DNA from: an uncultured Bacteroidales bacterium
GTDB taxonomy: Bacteria > Bacteroidota > Bacteroidia > Bacteroidales > UBA932
DNA length: 6,256 bases
Direction: 5' to 3'
NCBI GenBank assembly: GCA_937900465.1
Contig: CALCEJ010000087.1
Location: forward strand, 1 to 6,256
Shown here one piece after another: positions 1 to 6,256 of the stretch; positions within the stretch are counted from its first letter, which is position 1, and each line of letters opens with the position of its first letter. Position numbers and translations under genes: made by a program. A model generated the notes under the pieces. That model saw only the letters and a list, made by a program, of their open reading frames with translations. It did not search any database and was not told where the DNA came from.

Positions 1-201
1 GGAATGGATGACGTAGGTATCCATCTGGTCGATCTCATGGATGCCTTTGCGGTAAAATCCGAAAATCTTGGATGACCCGTACACCACGGGGGTGAAGGAA
101 TCGAGGATGCGGGAATCCGCAAGAGACTTGATAATGACTTCATATCCGATGCCGTTGCTGTCACCCTGGGTGATGCCGACGACCAGTTTGGGCTTGCTCA
201 T
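1..201 (-). CDS. pdxA: 4-hydroxythreonine-4-phosphate dehydrogenase PdxA, N-terminal part (runs off left edge)
   Basis: PdxA is a cytosolic, metal-dependent NAD enzyme. It oxidises 4-phosphohydroxy-L-threonine, and the product is condensed by PdxJ in the DXP-dependent route to vitamin B6 (PLP). Reading the minus strand from the ATG at 201-199 gives exactly 67 open codons to the window edge. The N-terminus has the PdxA signature: residues 6-20 read VVGITQGDSNGIGYE, followed by VIIKSL. This is the Bacteroidota form (TQGDxNGIGYE) of the general TxGDPxGIGPE motif. A VVYGSS segment follows near residue 44. Full-length family members are about 330-370 aa, so roughly four fifths, including the metal-binding histidines, lies outside the window. 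The start codon overlaps the rnhA stop as ATGA, which suggests translational coupling. Identification rests on the motif and is fairly secure. Confidence 0.88.
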   Translation of the reverse strand, partial: MSKPKLVVGITQGDSNGIGYEVIIKSLADSRILDSFTPVVYGSSKIFGFYRKGIHEIDQMDTYVIHS

Positions 202-686
202 AGTATGGTAGATTCTTGTATTTCAGTAAGATAACCGACGTCTTCCCGGAGATTGTCCCCATGATAGGCCGCCACGGCGAGCTGGTCGCAGCGTTCGTTC
301 TCGGGATGCCCCGCGTGGCCCTTGAGCCAGTGGAACGTCACGCGGAGCCGCGAGCGCGCTGCGTCGAAGCGGAGCCACAGGTCCACGTTCTTCTTTTTCT
401 TGAACCCCGTCCGTTTCCACGTCTCAAGCCATCCCTCGTTCACAGCCTTCACGACATAGGACGAGTCGCTCCAGACGTGAACCTCCGCTCCGTCCCATTT
501 TATAGACTCCAGGCCCACGGTAACCCCCAGAAGTTCCATCCTGTTGTTCGTCGTCAGGCGGAACCCGCCGGAGAGTTCCCTCTCCAGCCCCGCGCAGCGC
601 AGCACAACCCCGTACCCGCCGGGTCCTGGATTCCCGCTCGCCGCTCCGTCCGAGAACAGATATATGGGAGGTCTCTGAGTATTCAC
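198..686 (-). CDS. rnhA: Ribonuclease HI
   Basis: Ribonuclease HI cleaves the RNA strand of RNA:DNA hybrids (R-loops, Okazaki primers) in the cytosol using two metal ions. The 162-aa product has the normal length for bacterial RNase HI and every catalytic landmark: D13 in SDGAASGNPGPGG, E51 in NNRMEL, D74 in SDSSYVV, H124 in KGHAGHPENERCDQLA, and D134. The W86-K99 stretch, with Trp residues and a KKKK run, matches the basic substrate-binding handle. There is no N-terminal hybrid-binding domain, so this is the minimal bacterial type. The start is a GTG at 686-684, chosen because no in-frame ATG lies upstream and because it puts the first catalytic Asp at residue 13, as usual for the family. 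It is transcribed divergently from the susC operon and its stop overlaps the pdxA start. A good -7 box lies only about 6 bp upstream of the GTG, so the transcript may be nearly leaderless. Confidence 0.95.
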   Translation of the reverse strand: MNTQRPPIYLFSDGAASGNPGPGGYGVVLRCAGLERELSGGFRLTTNNRMELLGVTVGLESIKWDGAEVHVWSDSSYVVKAVNEGWLETWKRTGFKKKKNVDLWLRFDAARSRLRVTFHWLKGHAGHPENERCDQLAVAAYHGDNLREDVGYLTEIQESTIL

Positions 687-691
687 AGATG

Positions 692-720
692 CAAAGATAG
701 CGATTTTCTTTTGTTTCCAA
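692..720 (-). promoter_or_regulatory. Candidate Bacteroidota promoter for rnhA-pdxA
   Basis: On the minus strand, TATCTTTG (699-692) is a perfect match to the Bacteroidota primary-sigma -7 consensus TAnnTTTG, and it is followed by C as is common. A TTG at 720-718, 18 nt further upstream, fits the -33 element. The consensus is established knowledge; promoter activity here is inferred. If the start point falls about 7 nt past the box, it lies at about 685, almost on the GTG start codon of rnhA. Confidence 0.5.
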
Positions 721-754
721 GTCCACTTTTTGAGTTTATTGGTTCTTTCGTAAC

Positions 755-771
755 TTATTGTCTATCAATAA
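755..771. repeat. Perfect inverted repeat in the divergent intergenic region, possible operator
   Basis: TTATTG (755-760) and CAATAA (766-771) are exact reverse complements separated by 5 nt (TCTAT). A dyad of this size is typical of a dimeric regulator site. It sits about 30 bp upstream of the TACTTTTG box at 801-808, where an activator of the susC operon could bind, and about 56 bp upstream of the rnhA -7 box. A transcription terminator is unlikely because the stem is AT-rich and lies between two divergent promoters. Short dyads also arise by chance in AT-rich DNA, so the call is tentative. Confidence 0.3.
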
Positions 772-800
772 TATACCCCGTTCATACTTCCCTTTTTATC

Positions 801-808
801 TACTTTTG
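801..808 (+). promoter_or_regulatory. Candidate -7 box for the susC operon (distal)
   Basis: TACTTTTG, followed by CC, matches the Bacteroidota -7 consensus TAnnTTTG. The inferred start near 815 would give a leader of about 60 nt before the susC ATG at 877. No good TTTG -33 element is seen at the right spacing (around 778-783), which would suit an activator-dependent promoter, as is usual for polysaccharide utilization loci. Confidence 0.4.
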
Positions 809-843
809 CCCTCGTGCGTGGGACATTTTTCCGCATAAATAGT

Positions 844-851
844 TAAATTTG
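844..851 (+). promoter_or_regulatory. Candidate -7 box for the susC operon (proximal)
   Basis: TAAATTTG also matches TAnnTTTG exactly. The inferred start near 858 would leave a leader of only about 19 nt before the ATG at 877. No convincing -33 element precedes it. The box overlaps a small dyad, TTGT-CAAA-ACAA (849-860). The leader between here and the start codon is AT-rich with no purine-rich Shine-Dalgarno sequence, as is normal for Bacteroidota. It is an alternative to, or acts in tandem with, the box at 801-808. Confidence 0.33.
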
Positions 852-876
852 TCAAAACAACTATTAACCAATAACT

Positions 877-3855
877 ATGAAAAAGACGATCGCCCTCGTA
901 ATCCTTACACTGGTCTTCGGGGCCCTCTCTTTCGCTCAGAACAGAACTATAGGCGGTACAGTCACGGATCCCCTCGGGTATCCCGTGATCGGGATGAGCG
1001 TTCAGGAAAGGGGAACGAAGAACTATGCCCTGACGGATCTTGATGGCAATTTTACCATTAATGTGACCGGCCCTCAGGCCGTCTTGGAGTTCCAGGCCCT
1101 CGGGTATGTCGTAGATCCCGTGACCGTAGGAAACAGCACTGACCTTAAAATCACGGCCCGAGAGGATGCCCTGACCCTCGACGCAGTCGTCGCTATCGGC
1201 TACGGTTCCGTGAGGAAGAGGGACCTTACAACAGCTGTTGCAACTGTCTCGACAGAAGACGTACAGCTCCGTCCTGTCACTGAGGCATCCGGTCTTATCC
1301 AGGGAAAGGTCGCCGGTGTACAGGTCCAGCAGACCAGCGGACTTCCCGGCGCAGGAATGACTGTCCGCGTCCGCGGTAACAGTTCCATCGCTTCCTCAAA
1401 CGATCCTCTCTATGTCGTTGACGGAGTGCCCGTCGGAGAAGGCGGATACGCAATCGCATATCTCTCCCCGAACGACATCGAGTCTATGCAGATCCTCAAG
1501 GACGCCTCCTCCGCCGCTATCTACGGCTCCCGTGCCGCCAACGGCGTCGTGCTCATAACGACCAGGCAGGGAGGACGCAACGCGGCCCCGAAGGTCAACT
1601 TCTCCTCATACGCCGGTATCTCCAACGTTACCCGTACTTTCGATGTGATGAACACGGAGGAGTACCGCGAGTATGCGGCCGAGTTCCATACGAACATCCC
1701 CGCAGCCCTGACGGACCAGACTGACTGGTTCGACTATACCTACAAGACCGGTATTTCCCAGAATTACCAGCTGGGAGTATCCGGCGGCGGTGACAGGTTC
1801 CGCTACTATATGGGCGGCGGTTATACCGACGAGAAGGGTATCATCAAGGTGGCCTATGCAAAGAGATACAATGTCCGCGCAAGTTTTGACGTGGATATGT
1901 ACAAGTGGCTTACGGTGGGCTCCAACGTGGCTTTCTCCCACTATGAGAACAACGGAATCATCTCCGGTACCGGCTCCAATCGCGCCGGCGTCGTCCTTTC
2001 CGTCATCAATACGCCTACGTACGCGCCCGTGTGGGACCCTGACAACAAGGACCAGTACTACAATTCCTTCTATGGCCTTAGCGGCATCACCTCGCCTGCT
2101 GAGAATATGGCAAGAAGCGAAAACAATTATGACACGACTGACCGTACTATCCTGACCGGATACGCCCAGATCAACTTCTCCCCGAAACTGAACTTCAAGA
2201 GCACGGTCTCGATGGACCGCCGCTGGGTCCATAGCTATTATTTCCTGGATCCGGTCTCCACCTCCTACGGCCGTACCCAGCACGGCGAAGTTTCAGACTC
2301 CCGGAGCGATGACTGCCGTATGGTCTATGACAACATCTTCACCTATAAGGATACCTGGGCTGAAAAGCACAATGTCGAGTTTATGGGCGGTACATCCGCT
2401 ACGACATCCGACTGGAAGCAGCTCAGCGGCTCCCGCTCCAACGTCTCTACGGAGTACTACAAGTCCGTATGGGGACTCGACCTCGGCAACAAGGGCGGAC
2501 TCCGGGGACAGGGGACAGGATGGGCCCAGTGGACCATAATGTCCTTCCTCGGGAGGGCTGCGTACAATTACGACAGCCGTTACTACCTTACGGTGAACTT
2601 CAGGGCTGACGGCTCGTCGAAGCTCGCGCCCGGTCATCGCTGGGGGTATTTCCCTTCCGCTTCCGCAGCCTGGCGCCTTACCGGCGAACCCTGGCTCAAG
2701 GATGTCGAATGGCTGGAAGACCTCAAGGTCCGCGCAGGATGGGGCCAGCAGGGGAACCAGACCGGACTTGGCGATTACGCTTGGGTCCAGACCTACGGGA
2801 CCAATTACTATGATTGGACCAACTCCGACTACGCTTATGCGACTCCTTCCATCGGCGGCCCGTCCAATTTCGGCAACCAGTATCTTACCTGGGAAACGAC
2901 TACCCAGACAAACGTCGGTATTGACGCAAGTCTCTGGCGCGGGCGTCTGACCGTAGCTCTCGATGCGTACTACAAATACACTGACGGACTTCTGATGAAC
3001 GTCAGCCTTCCTTCCCCTTATCCCAGTATGTTCCGTAACGAAGGCGAAATGTCCAACTGGGGACTTGAACTCGCCCTGGGGAGCGTCAACATTGCAAAGG
3101 AGGACTTCGAGTGGAGGACGGACTTCAACATTTCGATGAACAGGAACCGTCTTGAAAAACTCGATCTCCAGCAGGTTTACTACTACGTGAATCCCGAGAC
3201 CATAGGGGAGAACATCGTAAGGATGACCCCCGGCGAGCCTCTTTCCAAGTTCTGGGGATACAAATGCCTCGGAGTGGATCCTGAGACGGGACTCTTCATT
3301 TATGAAGACGTAAACAATGACAACGACATCACCGACGCTGACAAGCAGTACATCGGTGACGCTAATCCGGATTTCATCTTCGGTATGACTAACAACCTCA
3401 GCTACAAGGGGTTCAACCTCAGTTTCCTCATCACAGGAAGCGTAGGCAACGACATCTATAACGTCTCCCGCCTCGATATGATAGGTATGCAGAATGCGAG
3501 CAATCAGCTTAAGGACGCTACCAGGAGGTGGAGAATCCCCGGACAGGTGACAGATATCCCGAAGTCAGGAGAAACCTGGAATGCGAAGTCCTCCTCTGTG
3601 TGGGTTGAGGACGGCAGCTACCTCAAGGTCAAGAATATCACCTTCTCCTATGACATCAAGGGAAGTCTCCTCCGCAAGTGGAATATCGCAAGGATCCAGC
3701 CTTACGTGACCCTTTCCAACTTCGTCACCCTGACAAAATACTCCGGCTATGACCCGGAGATGAGCCAGTACTCGAGCGCCACCAATATGGGCATCGACTA
3801 TGGCACATATCCCAACGTCAGGACCGTCATCCTTGGAGTTAACGTTGACTTTTAA
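877..3855 (+). CDS. susC: SusC/RagA-family TonB-linked outer-membrane transporter
   Basis: This is an outer-membrane beta-barrel that imports oligosaccharides with TonB-ExbBD energy, working as a complex with the SusD-type lipoprotein encoded next. The 992-aa length is normal. Order of parts: signal peptide, residues 1-20 (KK, hydrophobic core, SFA|Q cleavage site); carboxypeptidase-regulatory-like domain, about 23-95 (GGTVTDPLGYPVIG, then TDLDGNF at 53-59); TonB-box-like DAVVAIGYG at 102-110; plug domain, about 112-232, with VRVRGNSSI, PLYVVDGVPV and the hallmark KDASSAAIYGSRAANGVV at 208-225; then the barrel, ending in a terminal Phe after VILGVNVD. The acidic DVNNDNDITDADKQYIGD stretch (811-828) is common in this family. 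No N-terminal STN domain is present, so direct signalling to a FecR/ECF-sigma pair is unlikely; a hybrid two-component or SusR-like regulator outside the window is more probable. It is the first gene of the operon. The symbol denotes the family; the substrate is not starch by any evidence here. Confidence 0.97.
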   Translation: MKKTIALVILTLVFGALSFAQNRTIGGTVTDPLGYPVIGMSVQERGTKNYALTDLDGNFTINVTGPQAVLEFQALGYVVDPVTVGNSTDLKITAREDALTLDAVVAIGYGSVRKRDLTTAVATVSTEDVQLRPVTEASGLIQGKVAGVQVQQTSGLPGAGMTVRVRGNSSIASSNDPLYVVDGVPVGEGGYAIAYLSPNDIESMQILKDASSAAIYGSRAANGVVLITTRQGGRNAAPKVNFSSYAGISNVTRTFDVMNTEEYREYAAEFHTNIPAALTDQTDWFDYTYKTGISQNYQLGVSGGGDRFRYYMGGGYTDEKGIIKVAYAKRYNVRASFDVDMYKWLTVGSNVAFSHYENNGIISGTGSNRAGVVLSVINTPTYAPVWDPDNKDQYYNSFYGLSGITSPAENMARSENNYDTTDRTILTGYAQINFSPKLNFKSTVSMDRRWVHSYYFLDPVSTSYGRTQHGEVSDSRSDDCRMVYDNIFTYKDTWAEKHNVEFMGGTSATTSDWKQLSGSRSNVSTEYYKSVWGLDLGNKGGLRGQGTGWAQWTIMSFLGRAAYNYDSRYYLTVNFRADGSSKLAPGHRWGYFPSASAAWRLTGEPWLKDVEWLEDLKVRAGWGQQGNQTGLGDYAWVQTYGTNYYDWTNSDYAYATPSIGGPSNFGNQYLTWETTTQTNVGIDASLWRGRLTVALDAYYKYTDGLLMNVSLPSPYPSMFRNEGEMSNWGLELALGSVNIAKEDFEWRTDFNISMNRNRLEKLDLQQVYYYVNPETIGENIVRMTPGEPLSKFWGYKCLGVDPETGLFIYEDVNNDNDITDADKQYIGDANPDFIFGMTNNLSYKGFNLSFLITGSVGNDIYNVSRLDMIGMQNASNQLKDATRRWRIPGQVTDIPKSGETWNAKSSSVWVEDGSYLKVKNITFSYDIKGSLLRKWNIARIQPYVTLSNFVTLTKYSGYDPEMSQYSSATNMGIDYGTYPNVRTVILGVNVDF

Positions 3856-3867
3856 TCCCGGGAAGTT

Positions 3868-5382
3868 ATGAAAAAGACACTTAGCATCATAGCAACGCTC
3901 GTCGCCCTTTTGAGCCTCAGCTCCTGCGAGCTCGACCTTTATTCCCCCACATCCTTCAACAAAGGTAACATCGAAACCAGCGGGGAAGGTGATACGGAGA
4001 GCCAGTACACATCCCGCGCGGATATGGAGAATCTCCGCAATTCGATGTACAACGACTGGGTGAAGGACATCCAGGAAAAGGGACTTTTGGACTGGCTCAT
4101 CTACTCCGAAGTCCGTGCGGACAATGCATACTGCGGAACCAACACCGCTGAGATTATGGCCCTTGAGGCCAACAAGCAGGACGGCTCGAACAAGAACGTC
4201 ATCCGCGACTGGGAATGGTATCAGACCCAGGTCTCGAATGCAAACCAGACCATCTCCAATATCGACCGTATCTGCGAAGAAGACAGCGATATGACAACGG
4301 CTGAAAGGGATCAGTGGAAGGCGGAAGCCCTGATATGGCGCGCCTTTAACTTCTTCCGTCTCACCCAGCTCTGGGGCGATGCTCCGATGGTCCTTGAGAT
4401 TCCTCCGGTCATCACCGTCGAAAACGTTGCGGAGGTGTATCCTCTCTACTATCCGGACAGGACTTCGATGGAGGATATCTACAATCAGCTTGTGACAGAC
4501 CTTACGTGGGCCGTTCAATACGCCCCCAAGCTGAATCCTTCCAACAAGCAGCTTATGTCCGATGTCTTCGCATATTCGATCCTCGCCCACGTCTATGCCG
4601 AAAAGCCTATCCGTGACTGGGCGAAGGTTATCGAGTACTGCAAGGTCATCGAGGACTCCGGCCTGTCGCTGGAACCGGAGTATGGGGACCTTTGGGCCTA
4701 TGACGAGACCGATGCGAAGCGAAACTCCGTCGAATCCATCTTCGAAGTCCAGTGGACCAGCAAGGCCGCGGGCAACTGGGTGTTTATGATGTTCCACAGG
4801 AATGCGTACGATCCTGATGCAAGTTTCGACTGGGCAAAGTGGTGCACCCCTTCGAGGGATATCATTCAGGCCTATGATGATGAGGGAGACGCGGTACGCA
4901 AGAACGCATCCATCGTGTGGGATTCCTGCGGATGGAGCAACTACTACGACTCCGACAACTATGCCTTTATGCACAAATGCCCTACGAATGTATCCAGCAT
5001 TATCGTTTACAGGCTTGCTGAGATCTATCTCCTTCACGCAGAGGCCCTCTGCTGCAGCGGTGACCTTCCGGGCGCTGCTACCTTCGTGAACAAGGTCCGT
5101 GCGCGCGCAAAGCTTGGGAACCTCCCTTCCGCCGCATCGGCCTCCCAGGGAGCGATGCTTGACGCAATCCTGAAGGAACGCCGTCTGGAACTCGCATTCG
5201 AAGGCTACCGCTTCTTTGACCTCCGCCGTCACGACAAGATAATCGAGGTCCACGACTCAATGAACGCGAAGGACCCCTACTGGCAGGACCGTAAGCCTCT
5301 CACCGAGAGCCGCTACTTCCTCCCTGTCCCTACGACAGCGCTCGACAACAACCCCAATATGGAACAGAACCCCGGATATTGA
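3868..5382 (+). CDS. susD: SusD/RagB-family surface glycan-binding lipoprotein
   Basis: This lipoprotein caps the SusC barrel at the cell surface and captures oligosaccharides for import. The 504-aa protein has normal length. A lipoprotein signal peptide ends in the lipobox LSSC, with the lipidated Cys at residue 20. Family landmarks in order: WRAFNFFRLTQLWGDAPM (157-174), the N-terminal TPR-like part; IVYRLAEIYLLHAEAL (379-394); ILKERRLELAFEGYRFFDLRRH (434-455); and the C-terminal FLPVPTTAL followed by PNMEQNPGY at the very end. All are diagnostic of RagB/SusD. It begins 12 nt after the susC stop; the gap contains a GGGAAG run about 3 nt before the ATG, too close and too weak to count as a real Shine-Dalgarno. 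It ends one nucleotide before the glycosidase start. The many Trp, Tyr and Asp residues fit sugar binding, but the ligand cannot be read from sequence alone. Confidence 0.96.
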   Translation: MKKTLSIIATLVALLSLSSCELDLYSPTSFNKGNIETSGEGDTESQYTSRADMENLRNSMYNDWVKDIQEKGLLDWLIYSEVRADNAYCGTNTAEIMALEANKQDGSNKNVIRDWEWYQTQVSNANQTISNIDRICEEDSDMTTAERDQWKAEALIWRAFNFFRLTQLWGDAPMVLEIPPVITVENVAEVYPLYYPDRTSMEDIYNQLVTDLTWAVQYAPKLNPSNKQLMSDVFAYSILAHVYAEKPIRDWAKVIEYCKVIEDSGLSLEPEYGDLWAYDETDAKRNSVESIFEVQWTSKAAGNWVFMMFHRNAYDPDASFDWAKWCTPSRDIIQAYDDEGDAVRKNASIVWDSCGWSNYYDSDNYAFMHKCPTNVSSIIVYRLAEIYLLHAEALCCSGDLPGAATFVNKVRARAKLGNLPSAASASQGAMLDAILKERRLELAFEGYRFFDLRRHDKIIEVHDSMNAKDPYWQDRKPLTESRYFLPVPTTALDNNPNMEQNPGY

Positions 5383-5383
5383 T

Positions 5384-6214
5384 ATGAGACTAATGAGTAT
5401 ATTACCCATTCTGCTGAGCGCGGCGGTTATTTCCTGCTCCTGCTCCGGTTGCGGTGAAGACCAGTCCGGAAAGGATCCGGTCATCCCCGACGACGGAAAC
5501 AAGGAAGAGCCTGTCGATGGCGCAAGTGTATGGACCACGACCTTTGACAAGTCCGTGGACTTTATGAAGTCGGTCGTGGAGTACGGGAAGGCGGCAACGA
5601 TGTCTCCGAAGGCGGTCCGTTTCACTGAGGACGAGTATCAGACAGTGGAGGGATTCGGCCTTGCAGTGACCCAGGCGGCCTGCTACAACCTCCTCAAAAT
5701 GAGCGGTTCCGACAGGACACGCTTCCTTAAGGAACTGTTCAGCGTGGAGGAAGGCGCCGGGTCCTCGCTTATCCGCGTATGCATAGGCGGATCTGATTTC
5801 TCGATGGACGAATTCACCTGCTGCGACGAGGAGGGTATCGAGCATTTTGCGATGCACGACCTTGACAAGAAGTATCTTTTCCCCATCCTCGATGAGATTT
5901 ACGAGATCAACCCCGATGTCCAGATCATAGGCTCTCCCTGGAGCTGCCCGAGATGGATGAAACTGGACCTCAACCTTAACAGCGGGTACAACAGTTGGAC
6001 CTCCGGACGGCTTAATCCGAAGTACTATTCTGACTATGCCACGTACTTTGTCAAGTGGATCCAGGCTATGGAAGAGAGGGGATACAAGGTCCGGGCGGTC
6101 ACGCTCCAGAACGAACCCCTCAACCACGGCAACTCTATGTCGCTGTATATGCCCTGGGAGGACCAGAGGGATTTCCTCGCGGTCATAGGCCCTGCCTTTG
6201 ACCAGGAACCATAG
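5384..6214 (+). CDS. GH30-family glycosidase lipoprotein, 3'-truncated (N-terminal half only)
   Basis: GH30 enzymes are retaining (beta/alpha)8 glycosidases (glucosylceramidases, beta-1,6-glucanases, xylanases). Seen here: a short signal peptide with lipobox VISC (Cys18); an acidic Gly/Asp/Pro linker to about residue 46; VEGFGLAVTQAACYNL (88-103), the GH30 EGFG motif; LIRVCIGGSDFS (129-140); IIGSPWSCPRWMK (181-193), the typical SPWSxPxWMK strand; and VTLQNEPLNHGNS (239-251), with E244 as acid/base. The pattern is closest to beta-1,6-glucanase-like GH30 (subfamily 3), which is an inference. It starts at the ATG one nt after the susD stop; ATG at 5393 is possible but would lose the Arg that precedes the hydrophobic core. 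The frame stops at 276 aa, whereas relatives are about 470-500 aa, so the nucleophile Glu and the beta-sandwich are missing. After IGPAFDQ (268-274) the sequence departs from the family. The product is probably inactive if the junction is real in the genome. Confidence 0.85.
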   Translation: MRLMSILPILLSAAVISCSCSGCGEDQSGKDPVIPDDGNKEEPVDGASVWTTTFDKSVDFMKSVVEYGKAATMSPKAVRFTEDEYQTVEGFGLAVTQAACYNLLKMSGSDRTRFLKELFSVEEGAGSSLIRVCIGGSDFSMDEFTCCDEEGIEHFAMHDLDKKYLFPILDEIYEINPDVQIIGSPWSCPRWMKLDLNLNSGYNSWTSGRLNPKYYSDYATYFVKWIQAMEERGYKVRAVTLQNEPLNHGNSMSLYMPWEDQRDFLAVIGPAFDQEP

Positions 6215-6256
6215 GTAGTAATATTTGTGTTAAGCTACCCATTCCCAAAGCAAGTG
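6209..6256. other. Foreign-looking tail after the GH30 break: possible insertion-element edge or assembly junction
   Basis: From about 6209 the sequence no longer encodes GH30 in any of the three forward frames. The last 46 bases are 29/46 A+T, higher than the adjoining coding DNA. GGTAG (6214-6218) and CTACC (6235-6239) form a 5-bp inverted repeat with a 16-nt loop. This suits the end of an insertion sequence whose copies break a short-read assembly, with the window ending soon after. No transposase is visible and the tail is too short to assign to a family. A misassembly is the alternative. Confidence 0.4.

Noticed and set aside
216..842. A 208-codon plus-strand open frame over rnhA and the intergenic region
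   Set aside because: It is antisense to a clear RNase HI with all catalytic residues, runs through the AT-rich promoter region, and its product shows no recognisable motif.
687..876. A small RNA, riboswitch or CRISPR in the intergenic region
   Set aside because: Only short AT-rich dyads are present. There is no conserved aptamer core, no repeat-spacer pattern and no terminator-like GC stem with a T-run.
1606..2283. A 225-codon minus-strand open frame inside susC
   Set aside because: It is a shadow of the susC barrel coding sequence with no recognisable domain.
3856..3863. TCCCGGGA palindrome in the susC-susD gap
   Set aside because: Eight bases with no loop and no T-run. Too short for a terminator, and the gene spacing implies read-through.
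3565..5253. A 562-codon open frame on the minus strand, spanning the susC end and most of susD
   Set aside because: Its codons are the exact reverse complements of the susC/susD codons (same triplet boundaries). Antisense stops would need TTA, CTA or TCA sense codons, which this GC-leaning gene set rarely uses. The translation resembles no family, while both sense genes are unmistakable.
5402..6127. A 241-codon minus-strand open frame inside the GH30 gene
   Set aside because: It is antisense to continuous GH30 motifs (EGFG, SPWSCPRWMK, NEP), and its translation has no family features.
6200..6256. A simple frameshift as the cause of the GH30 stop
   Set aside because: None of the three forward frames after 6208 gives the expected GH30 continuation, and the base composition also changes. 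A replaced or inserted sequence fits better than a single indel.
6211..6256. A minus-strand reading of the tail as the end of a transposase gene
   Set aside because: One frame ends in a stop after about eight codons and another stays open, but fewer than 16 residues are visible and none matches a transposase motif I can name.

Overview
The window reads as a Bacteroidota (probably Bacteroidales) chromosome fragment. It has a SusC/SusD pair, a lipoprotein glycosidase directly behind it, Bacteroidota-type -7 boxes (TAnnTTTG) in the intergenic region and no clear Shine-Dalgarno sequences. The coding DNA is moderately GC-rich (about half GC by eye), more than typical Bacteroides, so a Rikenellaceae/Prevotellaceae-like or uncultured lineage is possible. 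I cannot name a genus.

Left part (1-686, minus strand): two housekeeping genes overlap by 4 nt (ATGA). They are ribonuclease HI (rnhA) and the first 67 codons of a pyridoxine biosynthesis gene (pdxA), which runs off the left edge.

Middle (687-876): a 190-bp AT-rich divergent intergenic region. It holds a good promoter candidate for rnhA on the minus strand, two candidate -7 boxes for the plus-strand operon, and a perfect 6-bp inverted repeat that could be an operator. No RNA gene or terminator was recognised there.

Right part (877-6214, plus strand): the start of a polysaccharide utilization locus. A 992-aa SusC-type TonB-dependent outer-membrane transporter is followed after 12 nt by a 504-aa SusD-type glycan-binding lipoprotein. 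One nucleotide after that comes a GH30-family glycosidase lipoprotein. The expected logic is that the GH30 enzyme cuts a glycan at the surface, SusD captures the oligosaccharides, and SusC imports them with TonB energy. The SusCD-GH30 arrangement resembles known loci for beta-1,6-glucan, but the substrate here is an inference.

The main anomaly is at the right end. The GH30 frame stops at 276 aa, shortly after the acid/base NEP motif, so about half of the catalytic barrel, including the nucleophile region, is missing. The last ~46 bases are AT-rich, do not continue GH30 in any forward frame, and look like the edge of an inserted element or an assembly junction. Otherwise this is a recognisable PUL front end. 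I found no evidence of a wholly new system.
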